Source of the DNA: Paraglaciecola mesophila KMM 241
GTDB taxonomy: Bacteria; Pseudomonadota; Gammaproteobacteria; Enterobacterales; Alteromonadaceae
Direction: 5' to 3'
NCBI RefSeq assembly: GCF_000315015.1
Contig: NZ_BAEP01000023.1
Coordinates: 124,001 to 188,000, forward strand
Length of the DNA: 64,000 nucleotides
Shown: in pieces, positions 1 to 8,959 of the stretch
How the letters are laid out: every line of letters starts with the position of its first letter
Numbering within the stretch: the stretch's first letter is position 1
The notes under the pieces: model-generated
What the model was told of the DNA's origin: nothing
Seen by the model: only the letters and a program-made list of their open reading frames with translations
Databases searched by the model: none
Position numbers and translations under genes: made by a program

Positions 1-293
1 TGCAAGGGCTCATGCGGGAGGACGTACACGTTTGGCCTTGGGTGGTATTTTATAGTCTGTACTGCATGGCCATAGTGTATTTGGTTGTTTTACCTCGCAA
101 AGATAGTGCCAGTGGTCGTCCTGTACTGGCGGCTGGAGCTGTACTCGGTGCTGCGGCTTACGGGGCGTATAATATGACAAATTACGCTTTATTAGCGGGC
201 TGGCCGTTAAGTATAAGCTTGCAAGATTGGGCTTGGGGCACGGTGGTAACAAGCTTAAGCAGTTACTGTGGCTGGCGCTTCGTTCGTCGTTGA
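1..293 (+). CDS. DUF2177-like membrane protein, 5' end outside the window
   Basis: The reading frame is open from the first bases of the window, so the N-terminus lies outside it. About 97 residues are visible with three hydrophobic segments and a C-terminus ending in Arg-Arg. The pattern of small-residue-rich helices followed by a Tyr-Asn-Met-Thr-Asn-Tyr-Ala stretch and a conserved Trp-Pro-Leu matches the C-terminal half of DUF2177 inner-membrane proteins, whose function is unknown. An internal ATG at 12 is available but would remove the first helix region, so it is probably not the start. The gene ends convergently with the FNT gene, and a hairpin lies between them. Confidence 0.6.
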   Translation, partial: QGLMREDVHVWPWVVFYSLYCMAIVYLVVLPRKDSASGRPVLAAGAVLGAAAYGAYNMTNYALLAGWPLSISLQDWAWGTVVTSLSSYCGWRFVRR

Positions 294-348
294 ATTTAAC
301 CGAAGGCTGATGAAAAATAGCGAGTGTAAAGTAGTGGCAGCGAAGTCT

Positions 349-375
349 CCGCGACAGCAAATACTGTCGCGGTTT
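349..375. terminator. Bidirectional terminator between DUF2177 and FNT genes
   Basis: A perfect 9-bp inverted repeat (CCGCGACAG at 349-357, CTGTCGCGG at 364-372) with a 6-base loop is followed by TTT. It sits between two convergent stop codons, the usual place for a shared terminator. Confidence 0.6.
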
Positions 376-380
376 GCCAA

Positions 381-1304
381 TTATTTATTTAGCTTGCGTA
401 TGTGGCTGTAGTTAAGTAATGCAACGAATACTGAGCCGCCTATTGCATTGCCCAACAGCACTACAGACAATGCTTTTAGCATCTCAAGCAACGATAATTG
501 GTCGGACGTAAAATACCCCACGAGTAGTTCTACTGAGCCAGCGATTGAGTGGTGTAGGCCACCTAGCCCGATGATGAAAGTCACAATATAAATACATAAT
601 ATTTGGCTGGTGGTGGAATGCGTTGACAGTATTGTCCATGCGCCTAAGGCCATTAACCAACCTGCAAGGGTGGCGCTGGTGAGTAAGGTTAGAGGGGAAT
701 AAGACAAAATATGTTCAGCGATAATGAAATAGCCTTCGCTGGCGTGAATCACCTCGTCGCTCATGGCGAGTAATCCCGCACTTATTACACCGCCTATTAT
801 GTTCCCCGCGATAACAATACCCCATAAACGAAACATGCGAACAATGTTGATGCGCCTGTCTAGAATCGGGTAGAAGGCCGTCGCTGTGTGTTCTGTAAAA
901 AGCTGAGTGCGACTTAAAATACACATCACAAAACCCAGCGGGTAGACCAAGGCGACCAATACGCGGTTAAAACCAGTAGAGAGGTCGCCCACTATGGTTG
1001 TCATGACTCCTACGGCCAATACGGTAAAACAAATGATCATGCCTGCGGCCAATGCCGACATGAATAGAGACATGGCGGGCCGGGCTAATTGCTCAACTCC
1101 TTCATCAATGGCTTTTTCAAGAATGTCGTCTGGGTGGCGAAAGGTCTCATCGACACGCTTCACTATGACAGAAGCATACTCCTGGCTTTCGCGTGTGCGC
1201 TCTTTCGTTCGCTCTTTAGCGCTTTCATCAAATAAGAGCTCCCCTGAGGTGGAAACAATACGTGCTTCATGATCGTGTTCGCCGTGCTCTAAATCATCTG
1301 CCAT
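381..1304 (-). CDS. Formate/nitrite transporter (FNT) family protein
   Basis: This 307-residue inner-membrane protein has a charged N-terminal extension of about 75 residues (rich in Glu, Arg and Lys), then six hydrophobic segments. The first begins in the Ala-Arg-Pro-Ala-Met-Ser-Leu-Phe region. The organisation and the Gly-rich, Asn-Ile-Ile-Gly-Gly helix motifs fit the FNT fold, which moves formate, nitrite or other small monovalent anions. The long N-terminus resembles the YfdC-like branch, for which the substrate is not established. A good Shine-Dalgarno (AAGGAT) precedes the ATG. It lies 13 bp downstream of the DedA-like gene on the same strand, so the two are probably one transcript. Confidence 0.8.
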   Translation of the reverse strand: MADDLEHGEHDHEARIVSTSGELLFDESAKERTKERTRESQEYASVIVKRVDETFRHPDDILEKAIDEGVEQLARPAMSLFMSALAAGMIICFTVLAVGVMTTIVGDLSTGFNRVLVALVYPLGFVMCILSRTQLFTEHTATAFYPILDRRINIVRMFRLWGIVIAGNIIGGVISAGLLAMSDEVIHASEGYFIIAEHILSYSPLTLLTSATLAGWLMALGAWTILSTHSTTSQILCIYIVTFIIGLGGLHHSIAGSVELLVGYFTSDQLSLLEMLKALSVVLLGNAIGGSVFVALLNYSHIRKLNK

Positions 1305-1317
1305 GTGTTTATCCTTA

Positions 1318-1890
1318 CTAGTGTTTTATCCACCAAATAACGGCTACCAATATGGTTAAGCCGATGGCTGTGGGAAGCTTATATTTTCTGAACAGTGCCT
1401 CTGCATGATTACCTGCCAACTTGACCAATAAGGCTAAGCCGAAATAGCGCAGTGAGCGCGCAATTAAGGTTGCTAACAGAAACATGCCGATGGGATATTT
1501 CACTGCGCCAGCGGCTAGCATCGCAATCTGAAATGGTACTGGAATGATACCGATGGACAGCACGTACCAAAAACCCTGCTGCTGCATCTGCGTTTTTACG
1601 TTCTCTAATTGCTGTGGATCAGAAAACCAACTGGCAATTTGCTCTGCGAATTGGTCGAAAAGAAAATAGCCTACACCGTAACCAATAACTGCGCCGAAAA
1701 TGCAACCTACAGTGGCAAGCGTTGCCAACAGCCAAATTTTCTCACGTTTGGCCTGCATCAATGGAATGAGCACTGCTTCTAGCGGTATCGGAACAATAAT
1801 AGATTCTAAAAAGGAAGCTATCACCAGCACTGCGTACATGTTTTTAGATTCGATGAACTGTTTTGTTTTGCTTTTGAAGTAGGCGACCAT
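1318..1890 (-). CDS. DedA/VTT-domain membrane protein (YqaA-like)
   Basis: This 190-residue membrane protein carries the SNARE-associated/VTT signature. An N-terminal re-entrant segment holds Glu and the Pro-Ile-Pro-Leu-Glu motif near residues 29-38, a Gly-rich helix follows (around residues 60-75), and a conserved Arg-Ser-Leu-Arg-Tyr lies near residue 145. Members of this family are linked to membrane-potential homeostasis and lipid-carrier flipping. This short form is closest to the YqaA subgroup, whose exact role is not known. It is the first gene of a likely two-gene unit with the FNT protein. Confidence 0.75.
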   Translation of the reverse strand: MVAYFKSKTKQFIESKNMYAVLVIASFLESIIVPIPLEAVLIPLMQAKREKIWLLATLATVGCIFGAVIGYGVGYFLFDQFAEQIASWFSDPQQLENVKTQMQQQGFWYVLSIGIIPVPFQIAMLAAGAVKYPIGMFLLATLIARSLRYFGLALLVKLAGNHAEALFRKYKLPTAIGLTILVAVIWWIKH

Positions 1891-2265
1891 TTGCGTCCTG
1901 TCTTACACCTTGAGGTTGATGAAACCACGTGAGGAAATGAAACGAATAGACTCACTTTGCAGGATGTATACCAAAGGACGGCGGGGAATGAAGGAACAGC
2001 GGGCGCTCTGAGTAAGTCTGCACGCTAAAACCACTTTAGCCCCTATAGGGCAGGGTATTGCAGCGCAGTTCAGTGCATATGATAGTGCGCATATATTCGC
2101 AAATAAAATGCAATTAAGCTGGCCCGAACAGTAAAAATTTACCCTGCTTGAGCTGATTTAGGCGGTATTTTTGCAATATTTACTTACTCTCGCCTTAACC
2201 CATAACTCCTAACCCACAGCCGATAGCGAAAAGAGTCAAAGTACAACCGTAAACTTAACTTGGGG
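1891..2265. other. Gene-free stretch of 375 bp
   Basis: No credible reading frame, tRNA or strong hairpin was seen. It presumably holds the promoter of the DedA-FNT pair at its left side and the 3' end of the NrtS transcript at its right side. Confidence 0.5.
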
Positions 2266-2523
2266 TTACTCTGATGTGGATTTTGTTACGTGCTGCTTTG
2301 CAAACTGGCGTAGGGTTAACATGCCGGAAATAGATGAGACAAAGTAAGGTACGATAAAGGTTAAGATTAAATTCCCCCACAAGATGGGTGTTCGACCAAC
2401 TATGCCGTCATATTGGTTGATCATGTTTAATATCGCGCCAACGATCAACGCCGTGACAAGAGAGCGCTTCACCAAAGCAGGGTTAAAAAGTTGATTTAAT
2501 AGTCCAATATTTCTGTTTATCAA
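2266..2523 (-). CDS. nrtS: NrtS-like nitrate/nitrite transporter subunit
   Basis: This 85-residue protein has two predicted membrane helices. The first follows Leu-Val-Lys-Arg-Ser-Leu, with Asn-Met-Ile-Asn-Gln-Tyr-Asp between the helices, and the second ends in Val-Pro-Tyr-Phe-Val-Ser-Ser. This layout matches the NrtS family of small membrane proteins described in nitrate uptake of marine bacteria. No nitrate reductase or other nitrogen gene adjoins it, so the substrate here rests on family resemblance only. It is divergent from rarD with 167 bp between the starts. Confidence 0.65.
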   Translation of the reverse strand: MINRNIGLLNQLFNPALVKRSLVTALIVGAILNMINQYDGIVGRTPILWGNLILTFIVPYFVSSISGMLTLRQFAKQHVTKSTSE

Positions 2524-2690
2524 TTGCGTTACCTTGTAAATATACTGGGTATAGCTAGACCGATGTTCTGCCTTTTTATTTTCAGTGTATACAAAAATTC
2601 GCTTTCAGTAGACTTGAATCTAGCCGTGTCCGTTGCTTTTACAGGGCAGTTAATTCAAACTCCTGCGCTTAATGGATAAAGGGGCTTGAA

Positions 2691-3593
2691 ATGAATGATA
2701 AAGCGGTGAAATCGGGCGTCTTATTTGCGATAGCGGCATACACCATGTGGGGGATTGCCCCTATGTATTTCAAGTTGCTAGGCCAAGTGCCAGCGATGGA
2801 AATATTGATGCATCGCATTATCTGGTCTGTGATTGTACTGACGCTGCTTGTGGTTGTTACCGGCAAAGCGCAAAAGGTGAAGCAGGCGATCCTTAATCCC
2901 AAGGTGATGCAGGTCCTATTGATTTCAGGGATATTACTGGCCGCCAATTGGTTTATCTTTATCTGGGCTATTAACAATAATCATCTGCTTGATGCCAGTT
3001 TGGGCTATTACATCAACCCATTATTAAACGTGTTTCTTGGGCGCTTGTTTTTGGGTGAACGCTTACGCCGTTTGCAAAAAATCGCGGTTGGGTTAGCACT
3101 ATCAGGTGTGGTGTATTTTATCGTCGGTTACGGGCAGTTGCCTTGGGTTGCACTTGCACTTGCGGGCACATTTGGTATCTATGGTTTGTTACGCAAACAA
3201 GTGGCGGTAGATTCATTGCCAGGCTTGCTTATTGAAAGCGTATTTTTATTGCTTCCTGCGATTGCCTATTGGATTTGGTTCGCGGGTGAATACAGCAACA
3301 TGTTGACCAATGACACGGCACTTAACATCACCTTGATTTGCGCCGGTATCGTGACCACAGCGCCTTTATTGTGTTTTACCGCAGCGGCTAAACGGATTAT
3401 GTTTTCGACGTTGGGATTTTTTCAATATATTGGCCCAAGTTTGATGTTTGTTTTAGCGGCAGTGGTTTACGGTGAGCCGTTAGATGACAACAAGATAGTG
3501 ATGTTTGCTTTTGTATGGTTGGCACTGGGCTTGTTTAGTTATGATTCACTGCGCCAGTATCGCAAGGTCAGAAAAGCGCTAAAGCAGCCTTAA
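2691..3593 (+). CDS. rarD: EamA-family permease RarD
   Basis: This 300-residue protein has ten hydrophobic segments arranged as two EamA repeats. The N-terminus (Lys-Ser-Gly-Val-Leu, then Tyr-Thr-Met-Trp-Gly-Ile-Ala-Pro-Met-Tyr-Phe-Lys) is diagnostic of RarD, as are His-Arg-Ile-Ile-Trp-Ser near residue 42 and the Leu-Gly-Tyr-Tyr-Ile-Asn-Pro-Leu segment near residue 105. RarD proteins are drug/metabolite-superfamily permeases of the inner membrane, named for a chloramphenicol-sensitivity phenotype; the transported compound is uncertain. The gene stands alone between nrtS and a convergent diguanylate cyclase gene. Confidence 0.88.
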   Translation: MNDKAVKSGVLFAIAAYTMWGIAPMYFKLLGQVPAMEILMHRIIWSVIVLTLLVVVTGKAQKVKQAILNPKVMQVLLISGILLAANWFIFIWAINNNHLLDASLGYYINPLLNVFLGRLFLGERLRRLQKIAVGLALSGVVYFIVGYGQLPWVALALAGTFGIYGLLRKQVAVDSLPGLLIESVFLLLPAIAYWIWFAGEYSNMLTNDTALNITLICAGIVTTAPLLCFTAAAKRIMFSTLGFFQYIGPSLMFVLAAVVYGEPLDDNKIVMFAFVWLALGLFSYDSLRQYRKVRKALKQP

Positions 3594-3631
3594 GATCATT
3601 TCCAATAAATATCTAATCACTTAGCGAAAAT

Positions 3632-4888
3632 TTAAACTACTTCTTTTACGGGGTCGTGTACCACTTGGTTGCGACCGCTAGCCTTGGCTTGGTAAAGGTA
3701 TTCATCTGCTTTGCGCAGCATACTATTAACCCCGCCTGTAGCGATGGCTGTTAGTCCAATACTCACAGTGCAATGAAATGTTTTGCCTTCAAATTTGAAG
3801 GTGATCTGAGCTAATTCCTCACGAAACGCTTCGAAGAGATGTATAGCGCTAGGCAAATCAACATTTGGTAAAAACACACAAAACTCTTCGCCGCCAAAAC
3901 GTGCAGGAATGTGCGCCGCAAATGTTGATGAAACCAGTTTGGCAATTTCCCGTAAGGTGTAGTCACCGCAATCATGGCCATAGGTATCATTCACTGATTT
4001 GAATAGGTCAATATCAATCAGTGCTAGTGTTTGGCATTTTGGTACGAGCTGGGTCGCCGCTGCGGCCCGTTCGAAGAAGTGTCGCCGATTCGGTAGGCCA
4101 GTGAGAAAATCTGAGTTGGCAGCCCTGCGTATCAGTTCAATGTTTTCGATATATTCGATGTTCTGCATGATCCGGCATAAGAACTCTTCTTGGCCATAAG
4201 GCTGAGCGAGGTAATCATTGGCCCCACTTTTTATGAACCGAGCGGAAACCCCAGTGTCACTGTGATCTGACAAGCCTATCACCGCAATATCATCTTTAGA
4301 GGCGCGCTTACGGATTTCATTGAGCAGTGCGATGCCGCTCATGTCAGGCAATTTATTAGCAACAATCACTAACTTTATAAGGCTATAGCGTGTGAGTGCG
4401 TCAAGACCTTGTTGGCCGGTGGTGGCTTCATGAGTGATAAAGTTGTGGCGCTGCAACAGAGAAATGCTGCGCTGACGGCTGACTCTTGCGCTGTCGACCA
4501 CTAAAACCCCTTCACTCTTATTTTTATGCAGGCGGCTCAGTAGTACGCTTAGATACTCATACACCTGCTCGTTTTCTTTCAGAATATAGTCAATGACGTT
4601 CTTATTCAGGATTCCGGCTCGGGTTTCTGGATCTAAGAATTCAGTGGTTACTATGGTGGGTAAAAATGAGGCTAGGGTGAAGTCAATCGCTTGGCCGATA
4701 GGGGCGTCTGGCAGGCGGTAATCAACGATGGCACATAAAAAATCTTCAGGGGCGGAGTGCGAGAATATATGCTGCGCCGCTGTCAGGCTAGTCGCTTTAA
4801 CTGGAGTTAACTGCGCTTTTAGTATCAAGCTGGCAATGACGTCTACGCTTTGTTCGTTATCGTCAATTATCAATACTTTTGGGCGCAT
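3632..4888 (-). CDS. Two-receiver diguanylate cyclase response regulator (PleD-like layout)
   Basis: This 418-residue protein has two receiver domains followed by a GGDEF domain. REC1 (about 1-120) has the acidic pair Asp9-Asp10 and the phospho-acceptor Asp56 before Tyr-Arg-Leu-Pro. REC2 (about 127-245) keeps the fold motifs, but the acceptor position is Ala177 (Ala-Asn-Lys-Leu-Pro), so it should not be phosphorylated. The GGDEF domain (about 255-410) carries an active GGEEF at 332-336, which predicts cyclic-di-GMP synthesis. The RxxD inhibitory site usually found just upstream is absent (Phe-Ala-Ala-His). There is no adjacent histidine kinase. The domain order is that of PleD. Confidence 0.88.
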   Translation of the reverse strand: MRPKVLIIDDNEQSVDVIASLILKAQLTPVKATSLTAAQHIFSHSAPEDFLCAIVDYRLPDAPIGQAIDFTLASFLPTIVTTEFLDPETRAGILNKNVIDYILKENEQVYEYLSVLLSRLHKNKSEGVLVVDSARVSRQRSISLLQRHNFITHEATTGQQGLDALTRYSLIKLVIVANKLPDMSGIALLNEIRKRASKDDIAVIGLSDHSDTGVSARFIKSGANDYLAQPYGQEEFLCRIMQNIEYIENIELIRRAANSDFLTGLPNRRHFFERAAAATQLVPKCQTLALIDIDLFKSVNDTYGHDCGDYTLREIAKLVSSTFAAHIPARFGGEEFCVFLPNVDLPSAIHLFEAFREELAQITFKFEGKTFHCTVSIGLTAIATGGVNSMLRKADEYLYQAKASGRNQVVHDPVKEVV

Positions 4889-4977
4889 AAAGCCAGTTTA
4901 CCTTTTCGCTGATACTAAGGAGCACTTAAATGTATGGCTACCTTATAGCACCTCGCAGAAAGGGTAAACTTAAGGCG

Positions 4978-7152
4978 TTAAATTTTATCTAGTTTTGCAA
5001 ATGACAGCACTAACCACTTACTGCCAACATTATCAAAATTGACCTGGACTCTGGCGTGCTCGCCGCTGCCTTCGTAATTAAGCACGGTTCCTTCACCAAA
5101 TTTGCGATGGGCCACGCGCTCACCGAGTTTAAAGCCAGTAGAGTCAAACGCCGTATGACTGGCTGACGACTGGAATCGACTTTGCATCGGGCGTGACACC
5201 GTGGCTTTAGTGCGCAGACGAACTTCTTCAATAAATTCGGTGGGGATTTCTTTGATAAATCGTGAAGGCGTATGGTATTTGTCTTGGCCATATACACGAC
5301 GGCTTTCAGCGTAAGTTAGATAGAGCTTTTGCATGGCGCGGGTCATACCCACGTAACAGAGGCGCCGCTCTTCTTCTATTTTTCCTGGTTCGTCATTGCT
5401 CATTTGGCTGGGGAACATGCCTTCTTCCACACCGACTAGCAATACCATAGGGAATTCTAAGCCTTTGGCTGTGTGTATAGTCATCATTTGCACGGCGTCT
5501 TGATGTTTATCAGCCTGAGCATCACCAGCTTCAAGAGAAGCGTGGGCAAGAAACGCCGACATGGGGCTCATGTTTTCAGCTTCTTCTGGGGGCGCGAACT
5601 GCTTACACGCAGTGACTAATTCTTCTAAGTTTTCAATTCGTGCTTGCGCTTTTTCGCCTTTTTCCGCTTTGTACATGGCGTACAAACCAGAATTTTTGAT
5701 GACGTGATCAGCGTGTTGCTCTAAGGGTAAATCTGTGGTGTCTTTTTGCAGTTTTAATACTAAATCCACAAAGGCTTGTAGCGCGTTGGCTGCGCGGCCA
5801 GATAGGCGCTTTTCACGCAATAGCTGTAAGCTCGCTTGCCACATAGACAAATCATGCTCTTTGGCTTGCTCACGCACCTGTGACAAGGTTTTATCACCAA
5901 TACCACGCGTTGGTGTGTTAACGACGCGCTCAAATGCTGCATCGTCGATTTGCTGATTAATAATGCGCAGGTAACCTAAGGCATCTCGGATTTCTTGACG
6001 CTCGAAGAATCGCAGACCACCGTATATGCGATAGGCCACGGACTCTTGCAATAAAGCTTCTTCAAGCACTCGTGATTGGGCGTTGTTGCGATACAAAATA
6101 GCGCAATCGCTGAGGGCATAACCTTGGGTCTGCCAGTCTTTTATGCGCGATACGGCAAAGCGTGCTTCGTCTAATTCGTTAAAACCGGCATACAAAGAAA
6201 TAGGCTCGCCATCTACACCGTCGGTCCATAATTCTTTGCCCAAACGGCCTTGGTTATTGTCGATAACGGCATTGGCCGCTTTTAAGATATTGCCTGTTGA
6301 GCGATAGTTCTGCTCTAAGCGTATGGTTTTTGCTTGGGGGTAATCACGCAAGAAGTGCTGAATATTCTGCACGTTTGCCCCGCGCCAACCGTAAATTGAC
6401 TGATCGTCATCACCAACAATAATCATATTGTTGGTGGGCGCGGCTAATAGGCGCAACCAAGCGTACTGAATGTTGTTAGTATCTTGAAATTCGTCCACAA
6501 GCACGGCGCGAAAACGGGTTTGATAATGCTTAAGTAGCTCAGGGTTTTCCACCCATAGTTGATGAGCGCGTAGCAACAACTCGGCGAAATCCACCAAGCC
6601 AGCCCGTTCGCAGGTTTGTTGGTAAACCTGATAAATCTCACATAACTTTTTCTGGTTGTAGTCACCATGAGTATCTATGTGCTCAGGTCTTAAGCCTTCG
6701 TCTTTATTGCCATTGATGTACCATTGAACGTGTTTCGGCGCCCATTGCTTTTCATCTAGGTTCATACTCTTGATGACACGGCGCACTAGGCGATATTGGT
6801 CGTCTGAGTCGAGTATTTGAAAGTTCTCGGGCAACTTAGCTTCAGCGTAATGGGTGCGCAGTAATCTGTGAGCAATACCGTGAAAGGTGCCAATCCACAT
6901 ATTGCTAAGAGCGCCGCCTTGCAACTCTTCGATACGCCCGCGCATTTCGCGAGCGGCTTTGTTGGTAAAGGTAACGGCGAGAATACCCCAAGGGGCAATA
7001 CCTTCTACTTCCATTAACCAAGCAATGCGGTGCACCAACACGCGGGTTTTACCACTGCCTGCGCCGGCCAAAATAAGCATGTCAGCAGCAGGTGAGGCAA
7101 CGGCATCGCGTTGTTTATCATTGAGTTGTTCTAAGAGTCGAGATACATCCAT
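4978..7152 (-). CDS. uvrD: DNA helicase II UvrD
   Basis: This 724-residue SF1A helicase has Walker A Ala-Gly-Ala-Gly-Ser-Gly-Lys-Thr at 29-36, a Walker B Asp-Glu-Phe-Gln-Asp-Thr segment, the Gly-Asp-Asp-Asp-Gln-Ser-Ile-Tyr motif III region, and a C-terminal Tudor-like segment (Gly-Glu-Arg-Val-Ala-His-Arg-Lys-Phe-Gly-Glu-Gly). The length equals E. coli UvrD, so it is UvrD rather than Rep or PcrA. It unwinds DNA in nucleotide-excision and mismatch repair. As in enterobacteria it lies near yigB and xerC, but here cysE is placed between them in the opposite direction. A sigma70-like promoter and a weak LexA-like site lie upstream. Confidence 0.95.
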   Translation of the reverse strand: MDVSRLLEQLNDKQRDAVASPAADMLILAGAGSGKTRVLVHRIAWLMEVEGIAPWGILAVTFTNKAAREMRGRIEELQGGALSNMWIGTFHGIAHRLLRTHYAEAKLPENFQILDSDDQYRLVRRVIKSMNLDEKQWAPKHVQWYINGNKDEGLRPEHIDTHGDYNQKKLCEIYQVYQQTCERAGLVDFAELLLRAHQLWVENPELLKHYQTRFRAVLVDEFQDTNNIQYAWLRLLAAPTNNMIIVGDDDQSIYGWRGANVQNIQHFLRDYPQAKTIRLEQNYRSTGNILKAANAVIDNNQGRLGKELWTDGVDGEPISLYAGFNELDEARFAVSRIKDWQTQGYALSDCAILYRNNAQSRVLEEALLQESVAYRIYGGLRFFERQEIRDALGYLRIINQQIDDAAFERVVNTPTRGIGDKTLSQVREQAKEHDLSMWQASLQLLREKRLSGRAANALQAFVDLVLKLQKDTTDLPLEQHADHVIKNSGLYAMYKAEKGEKAQARIENLEELVTACKQFAPPEEAENMSPMSAFLAHASLEAGDAQADKHQDAVQMMTIHTAKGLEFPMVLLVGVEEGMFPSQMSNDEPGKIEEERRLCYVGMTRAMQKLYLTYAESRRVYGQDKYHTPSRFIKEIPTEFIEEVRLRTKATVSRPMQSRFQSSASHTAFDSTGFKLGERVAHRKFGEGTVLNYEGSGEHARVQVNFDNVGSKWLVLSFAKLDKI

Positions 7153-7183
7153 GGGGGAAAAAATGCTGTAGAATTATGGGCGC

Positions 7184-7214
7184 ATTATAACAGTTATACT
7201 GTGTTTTTATACAA
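7184..7214 (-). promoter_or_regulatory. Predicted uvrD promoter with a degenerate LexA-like site
   Basis: On the minus strand a perfect TATAAT -10 box (7184-7189) is preceded by a TTGTAT -35-like hexamer (7209-7214) with 19-bp spacing. The -35 overlaps TTGTATAAAAACACAG (7199-7214), which matches the LexA consensus at 12 of 16 positions but has a T in place of the first C of the CTG half-site. E. coli uvrD is SOS-regulated, so LexA control is plausible here but weakly supported. Confidence 0.4.
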
Positions 7215-7300
7215 TTAATGAATTTGTTCTTAGTCATTATTGGGCTTTGAAATAACAACTGGCTACACTGCCGACTGATGCAGACATAAGGTGGATACTC

Positions 7301-8080
7301 GTGAACAAAAATTTTTGGCAAACGCTTCGTAATGAAGCACAGGTAATGACTGAAAAAGAACCTTTGCTTGCCACTTATGTAAATGAATGCATTTTAAAGC
7401 AGCAAGATTTCGCAGGGGCGCTGAGTTTCATTTTATCGAACAAGCTATCAGATAAAGTCATGTCTGCGACGGCCTTGCGCACCATGCTTGACCAAGCCTA
7501 CCGCGATCAGCCTTTGCTAGTTGAAGCGACTGTGTTTGATATTGAAGCAACTTTTGAGCGCGACCCCGCGGTGAAATCGTATCTAACTGTGCTGCTTTAT
7601 TTCAAAGGGTTTCATGCTATTCAGGTGCATCGTTTTGCGCACATGTTGTGGTTAATGGGCCGCCATGAATTGGCATTATTTATTCAAAGTCGCAGCTCTG
7701 AAGTGCTATCAGTGGATATTCACCCCGCGGCTTATATAGGCCAAGGCGTGATGTTTGATCATGCAACAGGCATTGTTGTGGGTGAAACTGCGGTGATTGA
7801 AGATAACGTATCGATTATGCAATCTGTGACCCTTGGCGGTACAGGTAATGAAGTCGGCGATAGGCATCCTAAAGTGCGCCATGGAGTAATGATAGGCGCA
7901 GGTGCCAAAATTCTGGGTAACATTGAAATTGGCCCAGGTGCCAAAGTGGGCGCGGGCAGTGTGGTACTAGCGAACGTTCCCTCTCATGTCACTGTGGCGG
8001 GTGTGCCAGCTAAAATTGTGGGAAAGCCGAGCTGCCAGAACCCATGCCAAACTATGCGCCAAAACGTACTAGAAGATTAA
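7301..8080 (+). CDS. cysE: Serine O-acetyltransferase CysE
   Basis: This 259-residue protein has an N-terminal helical serine acetyltransferase domain (about 1-140, including Ser-Tyr-Leu-Thr-Val-Leu-Leu-Tyr-Phe-Lys-Gly-Phe) and a C-terminal left-handed beta helix of hexapeptide repeats. The latter holds the active-site region with Asp-His-Ala-Thr-Gly and Gly-Gly-Thr-Gly. It acetylates L-serine from acetyl-CoA in the first step of cysteine synthesis. Translation starts at a GTG with a good AAGGTGG Shine-Dalgarno. It is divergent from uvrD and convergent with yigB. The C-terminal tail that contacts CysK is short and Cys-containing. Confidence 0.93.
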   Translation: MNKNFWQTLRNEAQVMTEKEPLLATYVNECILKQQDFAGALSFILSNKLSDKVMSATALRTMLDQAYRDQPLLVEATVFDIEATFERDPAVKSYLTVLLYFKGFHAIQVHRFAHMLWLMGRHELALFIQSRSSEVLSVDIHPAAYIGQGVMFDHATGIVVGETAVIEDNVSIMQSVTLGGTGNEVGDRHPKVRHGVMIGAGAKILGNIEIGPGAKVGAGSVVLANVPSHVTVAGVPAKIVGKPSCQNPCQTMRQNVLED

Positions 8081-8086
8081 CCTGCA

Positions 8087-8122
8087 ACTCGCTTGATGAG
8101 GCGTTGGCGTTATCGAGCGAGT
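8087..8122. terminator. Possible shared terminator between cysE and yigB
   Basis: An inverted repeat (ACTCGCT at 8087-8093 and AGCGAGT at 8116-8122, with a further GAT/ATC pair inside) lies between two convergent genes. There is no clear T-run, so its strength as an intrinsic terminator is uncertain. Confidence 0.35.
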
Positions 8123-8140
8123 ATTCTGTTGACGCAGGAT

Positions 8141-8857
8141 TTAGTTTAAATCACACAGCTCGCTTAAGTGCTGGAGTTGAATATCCGGTAGCACGGTGAC
8201 GTCTTCGCCACTGAGCGACATCGCACGATTTTCTGCATACCACGCGCTCATGAAGCCTGCCTTCTTGGCTCCAAACACGTCTTTTTCTAGGTTATCCCCT
8301 ACATGCAATATTGACTCAGCTGGCAGGCCGAGCAGCTTTTTAGCCGCATCGAACATGGCGCTGTTGGGTTTCATGGGAAACGCTAAACTAGCGTGAAAGC
8401 TCTTTTGAAAGTAATCCGCGATACCGATTTGCTCTAGGTTTACATTGCCATTAGTGATAGCGACTAACGGCCAGCGCTCCCCTAGCTTACTCAGAATGTC
8501 GGTCACTTCAGTACTGACCTGAAAATTACTGCGCTCAAAATAGAAAAAATCGAAGGCTTCATCCACTGCGCTTTTAAGGGCATGACCGCTGTGACCGAAC
8601 GCTTGAATACCGCTGGTGAGCACTTCTCGGCGCAACATGCCCATATCGCTGTGAAGCTCAGGCTTTTTCTTCAATATGGCGCGTCTATGGTCGCGCCAAT
8701 AACCTGGGTGGCTATGGGACGGGTCATCTGCAAAGCTACCCAAAAACTCAATCAAGGCATGTTCTGCACGGATGATGTAAGGGTAATTGTCGTAAAGGGT
8801 GTCATCGAGATCGAACGTCATGGCCTTAATCTGGCCGATATTACGGTAATAAATCAT
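8141..8857 (-). CDS. yigB: HAD-superfamily hydrolase YigB-like (FMN phosphatase)
   Basis: This 238-residue haloacid-dehalogenase fold protein has motif I Asp-Leu-Asp-Asp-Thr-Leu-Tyr-Asp near residue 16, motif II Ala-Ile-Thr-Asn-Gly-Asn, a motif III Lys in Met-Lys-Pro-Asn-Ser, and motif IV His-Val-Gly-Asp-Asn. E. coli YigB dephosphorylates FMN to riboflavin. The start Met-Ile-Tyr-Tyr-Arg-Asn-Ile-Gly parallels the YigB N-terminus. It follows xerC on the same strand after a 102-bp gap, the conserved gammaproteobacterial order. Confidence 0.85.
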   Translation of the reverse strand: MIYYRNIGQIKAMTFDLDDTLYDNYPYIIRAEHALIEFLGSFADDPSHSHPGYWRDHRRAILKKKPELHSDMGMLRREVLTSGIQAFGHSGHALKSAVDEAFDFFYFERSNFQVSTEVTDILSKLGERWPLVAITNGNVNLEQIGIADYFQKSFHASLAFPMKPNSAMFDAAKKLLGLPAESILHVGDNLEKDVFGAKKAGFMSAWYAENRAMSLSGEDVTVLPDIQLQHLSELCDLN

Positions 8858-8959
8858 GTTCTCGGTTTTGTCCTATGGTATTTGTTAGCTATGACTCTTT
8901 CAAAAAACTCTTATAGGGCGTTTTCTACAAATCGCTGTATAAAAGCGTTTGAACAACCG

